64,000 bases of DNA, taken from NCBI RefSeq assembly GCF_003024235.1, contig NZ_KZ679095.1, positions 18,729 through 82,728 of the forward strand, read 5' to 3'. The notes beneath the pieces are model-generated. The model was given only the letters and a program-made list of their open reading frames with translations, was not told where the DNA came from and ran no database searches. Source of the DNA: Arenimonas caeni (GTDB lineage Bacteria > Pseudomonadota > Gammaproteobacteria > Xanthomonadales > Xanthomonadaceae). Both the position numbers and the translations under genes were made by a program. This document shows, in pieces, positions 8,371 to 18,437 of this stretch; the first letter of the stretch is position 1; each line of letters opens with the position of its first letter.

Positions 8371-10441
8371 GAGCTGCTCCACCGCCGCCACCGCCGCGAA
8401 GCGGTCGGCGATGAGCTTGAGCAGGGCCAGGCGGTTGTCGCGCACCGCCGGGTCCTCGGCCATCACCAGGGTGCGCTCGAAGAAGTTGTCCACCGGCACC
8501 TGCAGGGCCGCCAGGCGCTTGAGCGTGCCGACGTAGTCGCGCTGGGCCAGCAGCGGGTCGGTGTCGGCCAGGGCCGAGGCCAGGGCGTCGTTGAGCGCCT
8601 GCTCGGCCGGCTCGGCCAGCAGGTCGGCGTCCACCACCGGCGGGATCGAGCCTTCGACCTTGCGCAGGATGTTGCGGATGCGCTTGTTGGCCGCGGCCAG
8701 CGAGGCCGCCTCGCGCAGGCGGGCGAACTCGGCGATGGCCTTCAGGCGCTTGTCGAAGTCCACCAGCGAGCCCGGGCGGACCTCGGCCACGGCGTCGAAC
8801 TGCGTGCCCGGCACGCCCTGCTCGGCGTAGTAGCCGCGCAGGCGGTCGATGACGAAGTCGTAGAGCTCGGTACTCGGGGCCCAGGTGAGTTCGCGCGGCA
8901 GGCCGGCGTTGGCGTCGTCGAGCAGGGCGCCGAGGTCGAGGTCCAGGCCGCCTTCGATCAGCGTGCGGGCCAGGCCCAGCGCATTGCGGCGCAGGGCGAA
9001 GGGGTCCTTGTTGCCGCTGGGCTTGAGGCCCGCGGCGAAGCCGCCAGCCAGGGTCTCGAGGCGGTCGGCCACGGCCAGCAGGCGGCCCAGCGGCGAGGCG
9101 GCGATGCCGTCGCCGGCGAAGCGCGGCGCGTAGGCCTCGTCGATGGCGTCGGCCACCTCGGCCGGCTCGCCCGAGGCCAGCGCGTAGTGCCGGCCCATCT
9201 TGCCCTGCAGTTCGGGGAACTCGCCGACCATGCGGCTGAGCAGGTCGCACTTGGCCAGCGAGGCGGCGCGGTTGGCCTTGAGGCTGTCGGCGCCGAGCAT
9301 GTCGGCGATGATGCCGGCCAGTCGTGCCACGCGCGCGCCGCGCTCGGCGTAGCTGCCGAGCTTCTGCTGGTAGGTGACCGAGGCCAGGCCCGTCATCCAG
9401 GCGTCCAGCGGCTGCTTGAGATCTTCGTCGAAGAAGAACTTGGCGTCGGCGAAGCGCGGGCGGATGACGCGCTCGTAGCCCTTGCGCACCTCGGCCGGGT
9501 CCTTGGACTCGATGTTGGCGATGCCGATGAACTTCTCGCTGAGCTTGCCCTCGGCGTCGAGCACCGGGAAGAACTTCTGGTTGGTCTCCATCGTCAGCAC
9601 CAGCGCTTCCTGCGGCACGCGCAGGAACTCGCGCTCGAAGCTGCAGACGATGGCCGTGGGCCACTCGACCAGGCAGTTGACCTCGTCGAGCAGGGCCTCG
9701 GGCACGCGCGCCTGGCCACCGGCTTCCTTGGCGGCGGCGGTGATTTCGCTGCGGATGCGCTGGCGGCGCTCGCGCGGGTCGGCCAGCACCTTCGCTTCGC
9801 GCATGGCCTGCAGGTATTCGCCGGCCTCGTTGAGCCAGACGCCCTTGTCGTGGTGGAAGCGGTGGCCGCGGCTCATGCGGTCGGACTTCAGGCCCAGCAC
9901 TTCGCCCGGGGCCACGTCGCGGCCGAACAGGATGACCAGCCAGTGCGCCGGGCGCACGAAGTGGATGTCGCGGTCGCCCCAGCGCATCGGCTTGGGCACC
10001 GGCAGCGCCTTGAGCGCCTCGGCGACGATCTCGGCCAGCAGTTCGGCGGTGGCGGCGCCGGGACGCGAGCTGCGCGCGACGAAGCGCATGCCCTTGGCGT
10101 CGGTGACGCGGTCGAGCTTGTCCCAGTCCATGCCGTTCTTCTGGGCGAAACCCAGCAGCGCCGGCGTCGGCTTGCCCTCGGCGTCCAGGCCGATGTTGGT
10201 GTACGGGCCCAGCACCTCGCTGTGCTGCACCGGCTGCTGGGTGGCCACGGCCGGCAGGAACACGGCCAGGCGGCGCGGCGTGTAGAGCGGGCCGGCGGGC
10301 AGCTCGGCCTGGCCTTCGCGCACCTGGATGCGGCGCGCGGCCAGGCCCTTGAGCACGCCCTCGTGGAAGGCCTGCGCCAGCTCGGGCAGCGCCTTGGGCG
10401 GCAGCTCCTCGGTGCCCAGTTCGATCAGCAGCGGCAGGAAA

Positions 10442-10449
<8 letters not shown>
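8359..10449 (-). CDS. glyS: Glycine-tRNA ligase beta subunit
   Basis: The beta chain of the bacterial alpha2beta2 glycyl-tRNA synthetase binds tRNA-Gly while the alpha chain charges it. The 696-residue product starts [28 protein letters not shown], the family's conserved opening. It carries [17 protein letters not shown] and, near the C-terminus, a DALR-type anticodon-binding region ([28 protein letters not shown]). Length matches the family (about 690). Its ATG overlaps the glyQ stop by 8 bases, so the two chains are translationally coupled. Confidence 0.97.
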
Positions 10450-11356
<907 letters not shown>

Positions 11357-11384
11357 CGCGGTTTCGCCCTGCCCAAAGCGGGCT

Positions 11385-11390
11385 AGTATA
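11385..11390 (-). promoter_or_regulatory. -10 element for glyQ-glyS
   Basis: TATACT on the minus strand, 28 bases before the glyQ ATG. No convincing -35 is seen in the GC-rich upstream sequence. Confidence 0.45.
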
Positions 11391-11425
11391 GCCGCCGCCC
11401 GCGCCACCGCCCTTTCCCGGCCCGC

Positions 11426-12154
11426 ATGAAACCCTTCCTCCTGATCGAAACCGGCGACCCCTTGCCCCACCTGCGCCGCCACGGCGGATTCGGCCACTGG
11501 ATCCGCGTCGCCGCCGGCCTGCACGGCCGCGAGGTGCGCAGCGCCCGCGTGCTCGACGGCGAGCCGCTGCCGGACGCCCGCGGCCTGGCCGGCGTGCTGG
11601 TGTCGGGTTCGGGCGCGATGGTCACCGAGCGCCTGGACTGGTCCGAGCGCACCGCCGACTGGCTGCGCGAGGCGGCCGACGCGGGCCTGCCCCTGTTCGG
11701 CATCTGCTACGGCCACCAGCTGCTGGCGCACGCCCTGGGCGGCGCCGTGGACTACAACCCGCGCGGCCGCGAGATGGGCACGGTGGAGCTGTCGCTGGCC
11801 GGGACGGCCGCCGATGATCCGCTGTTCTCGGGCCTGCCGGGCACGCTGCCGGCGCATGCCACCCACCTGCAGACCGTGCTGGCGCCGCCGCCCGGCGCCA
11901 CGGTGCTGGCGCGCTCGGCGCTCGACGACTGCCAGGCCTTCCGCTGGGGCGAGTCCACCTGGGGCGTGCAGTTCCATCCCGAGTTCAGCGCCGGCATGAT
12001 GCGGGGCTACATCCAGGCGCGCGCCGACGCCCTGGCCCGCGAGGGCCACTGCCACCACAGCCTGCTCAAGGCGGTGCGGCCGGCGCCGCTGGCCCGGCGC
12101 GTGCTGCGCCGCTTCGTCCACCAGGCGCGTCGTCGCGCCCACCAGGGAGCCTGA
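11426..12154 (+). CDS. Class I glutamine amidotransferase-like protein
   Basis: 242 residues forming a stand-alone GATase1 domain of the GMP-synthase-glutaminase type (YfeJ-like). The nucleophile cysteine is in [15 protein letters not shown] (about residue 95), and the catalytic His-Glu pair is in GVQFHPEF (about 180). The oxyanion region [12 protein letters not shown] is also present. No synthetase domain is fused or adjacent, so the ammonia acceptor is unknown. It is divergent from glyQ and followed 5 bases later by a membrane-protein gene, so they may be co-transcribed. Confidence 0.85.
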   Translation: MKPFLLIETGDPLPHLRRHGGFGHWIRVAAGLHGREVRSARVLDGEPLPDARGLAGVLVSGSGAMVTERLDWSERTADWLREAADAGLPLFGICYGHQLLAHALGGAVDYNPRGREMGTVELSLAGTAADDPLFSGLPGTLPAHATHLQTVLAPPPGATVLARSALDDCQAFRWGESTWGVQFHPEFSAGMMRGYIQARADALAREGHCHHSLLKAVRPAPLARRVLRRFVHQARRRAHQGA

Positions 12155-12159
12155 ACCGA

Positions 12160-13083
12160 ATGAGTCCGAACGCCGTGGGCATGGCCGCCCCCTTCCGCTG
12201 GCTGGGCAAGGCCTTCGACGTGGGTCGTCGCAACCCCAAGGCGCTGTTCGGGGCGCTGGCGCTGGTGCTGGCGGTGGTGTTCGCGGTGTCCTTGCTGCAG
12301 ATGGCGCTGCAGGCGGCGACCGGCGGTTCGGGCACGGGCGTGGCGGTGGTCATGGCCGTCAGCACCGTGGTCAGCTGGCTGGTGATGCCGCCGCTGTTCG
12401 GCGGCGTGTTCCGCGTGCTCGACGCCACCGACCGCGGCCAGCCGGTGCTGGCCACCGATGTCTTCAACGCCTTCGGCCCGGGCAAGGGCGGCCATCGGCT
12501 GGTGCTGACCTCGCTGGTCTACTCGCTGCTCTACCTGGCCTTTGTCGCCCTGCTGCTGCTGACCTCGCTGGGCCAGTTCTTCCGCGAGTACTTCGCCATC
12601 GCGCTGGCCACGCCGGTGGGTGGCGAACCCGACCAGGCCGCGCTGGTGGCCCTGGTGCAGAACACGCCGGCCTCCGCCGTGCTGTGGCTGCCGGTGGCGG
12701 CGATCGCCATCTTCGCCTGGATGCATGCCTCGATGCTGGCCCTGGCGACCGCGGCGCTGCGCCCGGCCAGCGTGGCCGAATGCGTGGTGGCCGGCCTGCT
12801 GGCGGTGCTGCGCAACTTCCTGCCGCTGCTGGGCCTGAGCCTGGTGGTGATGGTCGGCGGCTTCATGCTGGCGCTGCTGCTGGGCCTGGTGCTGGGCCTG
12901 GTGATCGGACTGCTGTCGCTGCTGAGCCCGGCGCTGGGCATGCTCGTCGCGCTGCCGCTGCTGGGCGTGCTGATGCTGGCGATGTACGCGCTGATGTTCG
13001 GCTTCTACTACCACGGCTGGCGCGAGATCTTCGGCGACGCCGAGCCGGCGGACCCGGCCGCGCCGGGCGAACTGGCGGCCTGA
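12160..13083 (+). CDS. Polytopic membrane protein, BPSS1780-like
   Basis: 307-residue integral membrane protein of unknown function. Hydrophobic stretches include [85 protein letters not shown] and two long C-terminal ones ([40 protein letters not shown]). The N-terminal pattern (W...F..G...P) and the ending [11 protein letters not shown] resemble the BPSS1780 membrane family common in beta- and gammaproteobacteria; this assignment is from memory of the family. A GGGAG ribosome site precedes the ATG. Confidence 0.7.
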   Translation: MSPNAVGMAAPFRWLGKAFDVGRRNPKALFGALALVLAVVFAVSLLQMALQAATGGSGTGVAVVMAVSTVVSWLVMPPLFGGVFRVLDATDRGQPVLATDVFNAFGPGKGGHRLVLTSLVYSLLYLAFVALLLLTSLGQFFREYFAIALATPVGGEPDQAALVALVQNTPASAVLWLPVAAIAIFAWMHASMLALATAALRPASVAECVVAGLLAVLRNFLPLLGLSLVVMVGGFMLALLLGLVLGLVIGLLSLLSPALGMLVALPLLGVLMLAMYALMFGFYYHGWREIFGDAEPADPAAPGELAA

Positions 13084-13090
13084 GCGGCCT

Positions 13091-13789
13091 TCAGGGCAGG
13101 CCGGCGCCCACCGCCTCGGCCAGCAGCAGCGCGTAGCCGGCGACCACCGCGATGAAGGCGGCGGCCAGGGCCAGGCCCTGCGCCCACAGCCAGCGCCGCG
13201 CCCAGCGCGGCATCGCCTCCGCGGCGCCGGGCGCGAGCACGACGCGGGTGCCGGCGATGTAGTCGTGCAGGGCGCGCCGGTCCTTGGTCCAGCCGGCCAG
13301 GGCGTGGCCCAGATGCAGCATCAGCCAGCTCGGCACGCCGGCGACGAAGCGCAGCGCCAGCCGCCAGGGCGCCGGCCGGTGGCCGGCGACGTCGGTGACG
13401 CGCAGCCCGGCCAGGCGCTTGCCCGGCGTGGCCTGCCAGCGCGAGGCCTCGAAACCGACGAACCACAGCGCCGAGAGCGCGAACAGCACCGCCGCCGCCA
13501 CGGCCAGGCCGTGCAGCCAGGTCGCCACCAGCGCCAGTACGCCCTCGTGCAGCACCGGATCACCGGACCAGCCGGCCAGCTGCGCCAGCGGGTCGCCGGC
13601 GTCGCCGCCGCCGGCGATCGCCTGGTCCATCAGCTCGAACAGGCGCAACTGCACCTGCTGCATGGCCACGTCGGTGTCGGCCAGCACGCGCCGGCCGGAG
13701 CCCAGGAGAAGGGGCACGGACAGCGCCAGCGGGGCGAGGGCGTCGAGGCTGTAGGCGGCGTAGCGACGCCAGAAGCCGGCGGGGCGCAT
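13091..13789 (-). CDS. RDD-family membrane protein
   Basis: 232-residue protein with the RDD layout. It opens with the R..AY..D family signature (FWRRYAAYSLDALAPLALSVPLL), has a central helix (GLAVAAAVLFALSALWFVGFEA), and then the family block TPGKRLAGLRVTDVAGHRPAPWRLALRFVAG. A TKDRRALHDYIAGTRVV motif and a C-terminal helix follow. The biochemical role of RDD proteins is mostly unknown. Its start is 1 base downstream of the tatC stop, so it is likely the last gene of the tat operon here. Confidence 0.85.
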   Translation of the reverse strand: MRPAGFWRRYAAYSLDALAPLALSVPLLLGSGRRVLADTDVAMQQVQLRLFELMDQAIAGGGDAGDPLAQLAGWSGDPVLHEGVLALVATWLHGLAVAAAVLFALSALWFVGFEASRWQATPGKRLAGLRVTDVAGHRPAPWRLALRFVAGVPSWLMLHLGHALAGWTKDRRALHDYIAGTRVVLAPGAAEAMPRWARRWLWAQGLALAAAFIAVVAGYALLLAEAVGAGLP

Positions 13790-13790
13790 T

Positions 13791-14531
13791 TCAGCCCGCG
13801 GCCGGCGTGGGCCGCCTGAGCAGCACGCCGGCGAGGATGCCCAGCTCGTAGAGCAGGCACATCGGGATCGCCAGCATCAGCTGCGAGACCACGTCCGGCG
13901 GCGTGATGACGGCCGCCAGGATGAAGACGCCGACGATCACGTAGCCGCGCACCTCGCGCAGCTGCGCCGGCGTCGTCACGCCCAGCAGCACCAGCACCAC
14001 CACGGCCACCGGCAGTTCGAAGCTCAGGCCGAAGGCCAGGAAGATCACCAGCACGAAGTCGAGGTAGCGGCTGATGTCGGTCATCATCGCCACGCCCTCG
14101 GGCGTGATGGCGGTGAGGAAGCCGAACACCGCCGGCAGCACCAGGAAGTAGGCGAAGGCGCAGCCGATGTAGAACAGCAGCAGCGCCGCCACCAGCAGCG
14201 GCCGCGCCATGCGCTTTTCCTGCTGGTAAAGGCCGGGCGCGACGAAGGCCCAGGCCTGGTAGATCAGCACCGGCATGGCCAGCATCACGGCGCAGAAGAA
14301 GGCCAGCTTCACCGGGGTGAAGAAGGGCGAGGCCACCTCGATGGCCACCAGCTGGCCGCCGTCGGGGAGCTTGGACAGCAGTGGCTCGGCCAGCAGCGCG
14401 TAGATGCGGTTGGCGAAGGGCATCAGGCCCGCGAACACCAGCAGCACCGCCACCACGCCCTTGAGCAGGCGCGAACGCAGCTCGAGCAGGTGGCCCATCA
14501 GGGTTTCGGCCTGGCCGGGGGCCTCGGTCAT
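13791..14531 (-). CDS. tatC: Sec-independent protein translocase TatC
   Basis: Core six-helix component of the twin-arginine translocase, recognising the RR signal of folded exports. 246 residues. The N-terminal LMGHLLELRSRLLKGVVAVLLVF matches the conserved 'HL.ELR.R' start, and the long FAYFLVLPAVFGFL and FGLSFELPVAVVVLVLLGV blocks contain the conserved F..P and FE motifs. The conserved late stretch ITPPDVVSQLMLAIPMCLLYELGI is intact. The ATG overlaps the tatB stop (ATGA). Confidence 0.97.
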   Translation of the reverse strand: MTEAPGQAETLMGHLLELRSRLLKGVVAVLLVFAGLMPFANRIYALLAEPLLSKLPDGGQLVAIEVASPFFTPVKLAFFCAVMLAMPVLIYQAWAFVAPGLYQQEKRMARPLLVAALLLFYIGCAFAYFLVLPAVFGFLTAITPEGVAMMTDISRYLDFVLVIFLAFGLSFELPVAVVVLVLLGVTTPAQLREVRGYVIVGVFILAAVITPPDVVSQLMLAIPMCLLYELGILAGVLLRRPTPAAG

Positions 14532-14905
14532 GACTTGCCCGCCGCGGCGTCATCGGCGGGCTTGCCGCCGTCGTCCGGATCCGTGGCCGCGTCGCGCGGC
14601 GCCTCGGCGGGGGCGGCTTCCGGGTCGCGCAGGGCCTCGGCGGCGGCGCGGCCGGCCTCGTCGAGCTCGCGCCTGAGGCCATCGGCCTGGCGGCGCAGGT
14701 CGCCCGCAGGGTCGCCCAGGGCCTTGCGCATGTCTTCGGCGGCCAGCTCGCGCTCGAACTCGGACTTCACCGAATACCACTGCGCGCGCGCCTTGCGCAC
14801 CCACAGGCCGGCGAAGCGGGCCGCCCGCGGCAGGCGCTCGGGACCGAGCACCACCAGCGCGACCACGCCGATCACCAGCAGTTCGCCGAAGCCCAGGTCG
14901 AACAT
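14528..14905 (-). CDS. tatB: Sec-independent protein translocase TatB
   Basis: 125-residue TatB beginning MFDLGFGELLVIGVVALVVLGPERLP, the hallmark N-terminal membrane helix and hinge with conserved Glu and Gly-Pro. An amphipathic helix follows (AARFAGLWVRKARAQWYSVKSEFEREL), then a charged, acidic tail. The start is set by the conserved MFDLGF; the open frame continues upstream through the tatA region only by chance. Order tatA-tatB-tatC is normal, with tatB and tatC overlapping. Confidence 0.96.
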   Translation of the reverse strand: MFDLGFGELLVIGVVALVVLGPERLPRAARFAGLWVRKARAQWYSVKSEFERELAAEDMRKALGDPAGDLRRQADGLRRELDEAGRAAAEALRDPEAAPAEAPRDAATDPDDGGKPADDAAAGKS

Positions 14906-14934
14906 GCGAAGCCAGGCACCCGCCGGGGCGGGGC

Positions 14935-15168
14935 TCAGGAGTCCTTGTGCTGGCTGTCCTGCGAAGCGTCCTGGCGCGGCGCCTCGCCGTCGCGGCGCTC
15001 GTTGCCGAGCTGCTGCGGCGGCGTGTCGTCGCCTTCCTTCAGGCCCTTCTTGAAGCCCTTGATGCCTTCGCCCAGGTCCTTGCCGATGTTGCCCAGCTTC
15101 TTGGTGCCGAAGACCAGCACGACGACCAGGAGGACGATGAGCCAATGCCAGATGCTGAAGCTGCCCAT
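14935..15168 (-). CDS. tatA: Sec-independent protein translocase TatA
   Basis: 77-residue pore-forming subunit starting [42 protein letters not shown]. The short N-terminal helix, FGTKKL hinge and amphipathic helix are typical. The C-terminal tail is rich in Asp, Gln and Arg. It is the first gene of the tatABC unit. Confidence 0.97.
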   Translation of the reverse strand: MGSFSIWHWLIVLLVVVLVFGTKKLGNIGKDLGEGIKGFKKGLKEGDDTPPQQLGNERRDGEAPRQDASQDSQHKDS

Positions 15169-15199
15169 GTGCCGGATTCCGCGTCAGGAGAGTGGGCGA

Positions 15200-15205
15200 A
15201 GTCTA
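15200..15205 (-). promoter_or_regulatory. -10 element for tatABC
   Basis: TAGACT on the minus strand, about 32 bases before the tatA ATG. The same hexamer serves the RiPP precursor gene at 39733-39738. Confidence 0.4.
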
Positions 15206-15234
15206 GCGCAGCCGGGCCCCGGCCGCGCCGTCCG

Positions 15235-15927
15235 TCAGTCCTGGGGAACGGTGTTTTCCTCGAGCCGGTCGCGGAAATCGACCACCGACGCCGGCGGGGC
15301 GGCGGTACGGCCCTCGAAGATCTGGCGCGGGGTGGTGTTGCGGCCGTAGACGCGCTGGTTGGCGGTGTGGTCCATGCGCAGCACGGTGCCGTCCAGGGCC
15401 ACGCCGGCGAACAGGCCGCGGGCGCGCGAATAGCTGTAGATCTCGGCCTTGAGCTGCTCGTCGGTGCTGGCCTGGGCGCTGCGGCCGACCGGGCCGGCGG
15501 CCACCGAGGCGTCGGCGCCGAGGGTGAACTTGCCGTTGACGATGTTCTGCACGCCGCGCTCCGAGCGGAACACCAGGATCACGTCGGCCGACTGCACGCC
15601 GGCCTGGAAGCCGATGCTGCCGCCGCCGAGCTTGATGAAGCTGGGGTTGGACCAGGTGCCGTCCGGGCTGCGCACCGAGATCAGGCCCTTGCCGCCGCGG
15701 CCGCCGATCACCAGGCCGGCCTTGACCACGTCCGGGATGACGGCGATGGCGTGGGCCTCGGAGAACAGCTTCTCGGGCACGGCGGTTTCCGGGATGCGCA
15801 TGATCTCGCCGAGCACGCGGGCGGCGTCGGCGGCGCGGGCCTCCTCCTTCTCGCCGGCCAGGGCCGGGGCGGCGGGGACGAGCGCGAGGGCGAGCGCGGC
15901 GAGCATCGGGGCGAGGAAGCGGGTCAT
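15235..15927 (-). CDS. SYLF/Ysc84 lipid-binding-domain exported protein
   Basis: 230-residue secreted protein with a signal peptide (MTRFLAPMLAALALALVPAAPALA). The rest is a SYLF (Ysc84 actin-binding) domain: IPDVVKAGLVIGGRGGKGLISVR, PSFIKLGGGSIGFQAGVQSADVILVF and the family's late block AEIYSYSRARGLFAGVALDGTVL. SYLF domains bind phosphoinositides in eukaryotes; bacterial ligands are not settled. The ATG at 15927 has a GGAGA ribosome site; an upstream in-frame GTG would spoil the signal peptide. Confidence 0.88.
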   Translation of the reverse strand: MTRFLAPMLAALALALVPAAPALAGEKEEARAADAARVLGEIMRIPETAVPEKLFSEAHAIAVIPDVVKAGLVIGGRGGKGLISVRSPDGTWSNPSFIKLGGGSIGFQAGVQSADVILVFRSERGVQNIVNGKFTLGADASVAAGPVGRSAQASTDEQLKAEIYSYSRARGLFAGVALDGTVLRMDHTANQRVYGRNTTPRQIFEGRTAAPPASVVDFRDRLEENTVPQD

Positions 15928-16046
15928 GGGGGCAGTCTCCGTGGGGCGCGTGGGCCCGAGTATGTCCGCGGGCAATGAACCGCGGGTGAGCCAAACCTTC
16001 ACTTGGGCGATGATACGTTTCCGGCAGCCGCCATGGACAGGTCCGC

Positions 16047-17054
16047 ATGAAGCCCTACCTCGACGCCCCCACCTCCGCCGGCCCGGGCCGCACCGCGCTG
16101 CTGCTGGTGAACCTGGGCACCCCCGACGCGCCGACCGCCGGCGCGGTGAAGCGCTACCTCTCGCAGTTCCTGCACGACCACCGCGTGGTCGAGCTGACCC
16201 GCTGGCTGTGGTGCCCGCTGCTGCACTTCATCATCCTGCCGCTGCGCTCGCCGCGGGTGGCCCGCAACTACGCCTCGATCTGGATGGACGAGGGTTCGCC
16301 GCTGCTGGTGCACACCCGGAACCTGGCCAGGGCCATGCAGCACGCGCTGCCCGACGTGTCGGTGCGGGTGGCGATGCGCTACGGCAACCCGTCCATCCCC
16401 GACGTGCTGCGCGAGCTGCAGGCCGAGGGCATGCAGCGCCTGCTGGTGCTGCCGCTGTACCCGCAGTACTCGGCCAGCACCTCGGGTTCGGTGCTCGATG
16501 CGGTCGGCAAGGAGCTGGCCGGCTGGCGCCGCACGCCGGACCTGCGCTTCATCGCCGACTACCACCTCGACGGCGGCTGGCTGGACGCCCTCGAGGCGCG
16601 CGTGCGTGCGCACTGGGACCTGCACGGCCGGGCCGACCAGCTGCTGATGTCCTTCCACGGCCTGCCCAAGCGCTACGAGACCGCCGGCGACCCGTATCCG
16701 CGCCAGTGCGAGGCGGGCGCGCGCGCCCTGGCCGGCCGCCTGGGCCTGGCCGAGGGCGAGTGGAGGCTCACCTACCAGTCGCGCTTCGGCCGCGAGGAGT
16801 GGCTGCAGCCCTACACCGACAAGACGCTCGAGGCGATGGCGCGCGAGGGCGTGATGACCGTGGACGTGATCTGCCCGGGCTTCGCCGCCGACTGCCTGGA
16901 AACGCTGGAGGAGATCGCGGTCGAGAACGACCAGGTCTTCCGCGCCGCCGGCGGCCAGGCGCTGCGCTACATCAGCGCGCTCAACGACGAACCGGGACAC
17001 GTGGCGGCGCTGTCGGCGCTGGCGCGCAGCCACCTGCAGGGCTGGCCGCACTGA
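16047..17054 (+). CDS. hemH: Ferrochelatase
   Basis: Inserts Fe(II) into protoporphyrin IX, the last step of protohaem synthesis. 335 residues. Family landmarks: LLLVNLGTPDAPTAGAVKRYLSQFLHD at the N-terminus, LPLYPQYSASTSGSV, the catalytic-histidine block LMSFHGLPKRYETAGDPY and the C-terminal VICPGFAADCLETLEEI and LNDEPGH. The adjacent Cys residues seen in [2Fe-2S] ferrochelatases are not obvious. It overlaps the following hydrolase gene by one base (TGATG). Confidence 0.96.
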   Translation: MKPYLDAPTSAGPGRTALLLVNLGTPDAPTAGAVKRYLSQFLHDHRVVELTRWLWCPLLHFIILPLRSPRVARNYASIWMDEGSPLLVHTRNLARAMQHALPDVSVRVAMRYGNPSIPDVLRELQAEGMQRLLVLPLYPQYSASTSGSVLDAVGKELAGWRRTPDLRFIADYHLDGGWLDALEARVRAHWDLHGRADQLLMSFHGLPKRYETAGDPYPRQCEAGARALAGRLGLAEGEWRLTYQSRFGREEWLQPYTDKTLEAMAREGVMTVDVICPGFAADCLETLEEIAVENDQVFRAAGGQALRYISALNDEPGHVAALSALARSHLQGWPH

Positions 17055-17896
17055 TGCAGGAAATCCGGCTGCGAACCGCCAGCGGCACGCTGGCGGCGCT
17101 GCGCGGCGGCGATCCCTCGGGCCCGCGGCTGCTTTGCCTGCACGGCTGGCTCGACAACGCCGCCAGCTTCCTGCCGCTGGCCCCGCACCTGGCCGGTTTC
17201 GACTGGGTGGCCCTGGACCTGCCCGGGCACGGCGCCTCGGACCACCGCCCGCCCGGCTGCGACTACGCCTTCGCCGACTGGCTGCACGACGGGCTCGACG
17301 CGCTCGACGCGCTGGGCTGGGAGCAGGCCGACCTGCTCGGGCATTCGATGGGCGGCGCGATCGCCTCGTTCATCGCCGCCGCGGTCCCGGCACGGGTGCG
17401 TCGCCTGGCCCTGGTGGAGGCGCTGGGGCCGGTGGCCGGCGACCCGGAGAAGGCCGGCGAGCGCCTGCGCGAGGCCGTGCGCGCGCGCCGCGCCCGGGCC
17501 GGCCGCCCGCCGCGGCTGATCCCGGACGTCGACACCGCGGTGGCGGCGCGGCTGGCCGTGACCCGGATGGCGCCGGAGGCGGCGGCGCTGATCGTGCGCC
17601 GCAACCTGCGCGAGGTGCCCGGCGGCTTTGCCTGGCGCAGCGACCCGCGCCTGACCCTGCCCGGCCACCTGCGCATGGACGAGGCCGCGGTGCAGGCGGT
17701 GCTGCGAGGCATCGAGGCGCCGGTGCTGGTGGTCGCGGCCGATCCCGCGCCGCCGTATTTCACGCCCGGGGTGCGGGCCGCGCGCCTGGCCTGCCTGCGC
17801 GAGGCGCGCCTGGCGGTGCTGGCCGGCGGCCATCACCTGCACATGGAGCAGCCCGGCGTGGTGGCGCCGCTGCTGCTCGACTTCCTGCGCGGCTAG
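17054..17896 (+). CDS. Alpha/beta-fold hydrolase
   Basis: 280-residue hydrolase starting at the ATG that overlaps the hemH stop. LLCLHGWLDNAASFLPL carries the oxyanion-hole HG motif. The nucleophile elbow is GHSMGGAIAS (about residue 97), the acid is likely the Asp in VVAADPAPP, and the catalytic His lies in GGHHLHMEQP (about 263). The cap region is Arg-rich. Substrate is unknown; ester hydrolases of this type are common in Xanthomonadaceae next to hemH. Its stop shares CTAG with the convergent lipoprotein gene. Confidence 0.85.
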   Translation: MQEIRLRTASGTLAALRGGDPSGPRLLCLHGWLDNAASFLPLAPHLAGFDWVALDLPGHGASDHRPPGCDYAFADWLHDGLDALDALGWEQADLLGHSMGGAIASFIAAAVPARVRRLALVEALGPVAGDPEKAGERLREAVRARRARAGRPPRLIPDVDTAVAARLAVTRMAPEAAALIVRRNLREVPGGFAWRSDPRLTLPGHLRMDEAAVQAVLRGIEAPVLVVAADPAPPYFTPGVRAARLACLREARLAVLAGGHHLHMEQPGVVAPLLLDFLRG

Positions 17897-18402
17897 TCCG
17901 AGGCCGGGCGCAGCGAGATCGCCAGCGTGGTGCCGCCGCCGGGCTCGGCGACGAAGTTGGCCTCGAGCCGGCGGCCGTCCTTGTGGAAACCGAGCGCCTG
18001 CACCGGCGCCTGCTCGAGCGCCACGTCCTCCCGCCAGCCCGCGGCGAGCTGCGCGGCGCGGAACTCGTCGAACACCAGCCCGAGGCTGCGCGGGCTGCGC
18101 AGGCTCACCGACACCGCCGGGCCGAGGGTCATGGAGGTGAGCACGCGCGCATCCACCGGCAGCACCACGTCGCCGGGGAACTGCGCGGGCAGCGGCAGGT
18201 CCTCGCCGCTGGTGGCGGTGTAGAGGCCTTCCTCGGTTTCGATGGTGACCACGTCCCGGGCCCCGTCGGCGCCGGGGGCCGGTGCGCCGGGCTCGCCGGC
18301 CGCCTCGATGGCCTTCCCGACCAGGTCGCCGCCGCCATTGCGGCCGTCGCGATGGCAGGCGCCGGCCAGCAGGGCCGGCAGCGCGAGCGTGAGCAGGGCA
18401 AT
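17893..18402 (-). CDS. Putative lipoprotein with no ordinary start codon
   Basis: Unrecognised. The frame runs from a TAG at 18426-18424 to the stop at 17895-17893. Its N-terminal part reads TIALLTLALPALLAGAC, a lipoprotein signal with the acylated Cys near 18357-18355. It is followed by a Gly/Asp-rich linker and a small domain (VLTSMTLGPAVSVSLRSPRSLGLVFDEFRAAQLAAGWREDVAL...). No ATG, GTG or TTG precedes the signal peptide; the best candidate is ATT at 18402, as in infC, or a CTG a few codons later. A GTG at 18252 exists but would lose the signal peptide. Either a rare start, a sequencing error or decay explains it. It lies just after the YgjP-like gene. Confidence 0.55.
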   Translation of the reverse strand: MALLTLALPALLAGACHRDGRNGGGDLVGKAIEAAGEPGAPAPGADGARDVVTIETEEGLYTATSGEDLPLPAQFPGDVVLPVDARVLTSMTLGPAVSVSLRSPRSLGLVFDEFRAAQLAAGWREDVALEQAPVQALGFHKDGRRLEANFVAEPGGGTTLAISLRPASD

Positions 18403-18437
18403 GGTTCTGGGTGACGCGGCGTCCTACCGGCTGGGGT

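Noticed and set aside
17893..18252. 119-residue version of the lipoprotein gene starting at GTG 18252
   Set aside because: The same frame continues upstream into a clear lipoprotein signal peptide, so the short form is probably truncated.
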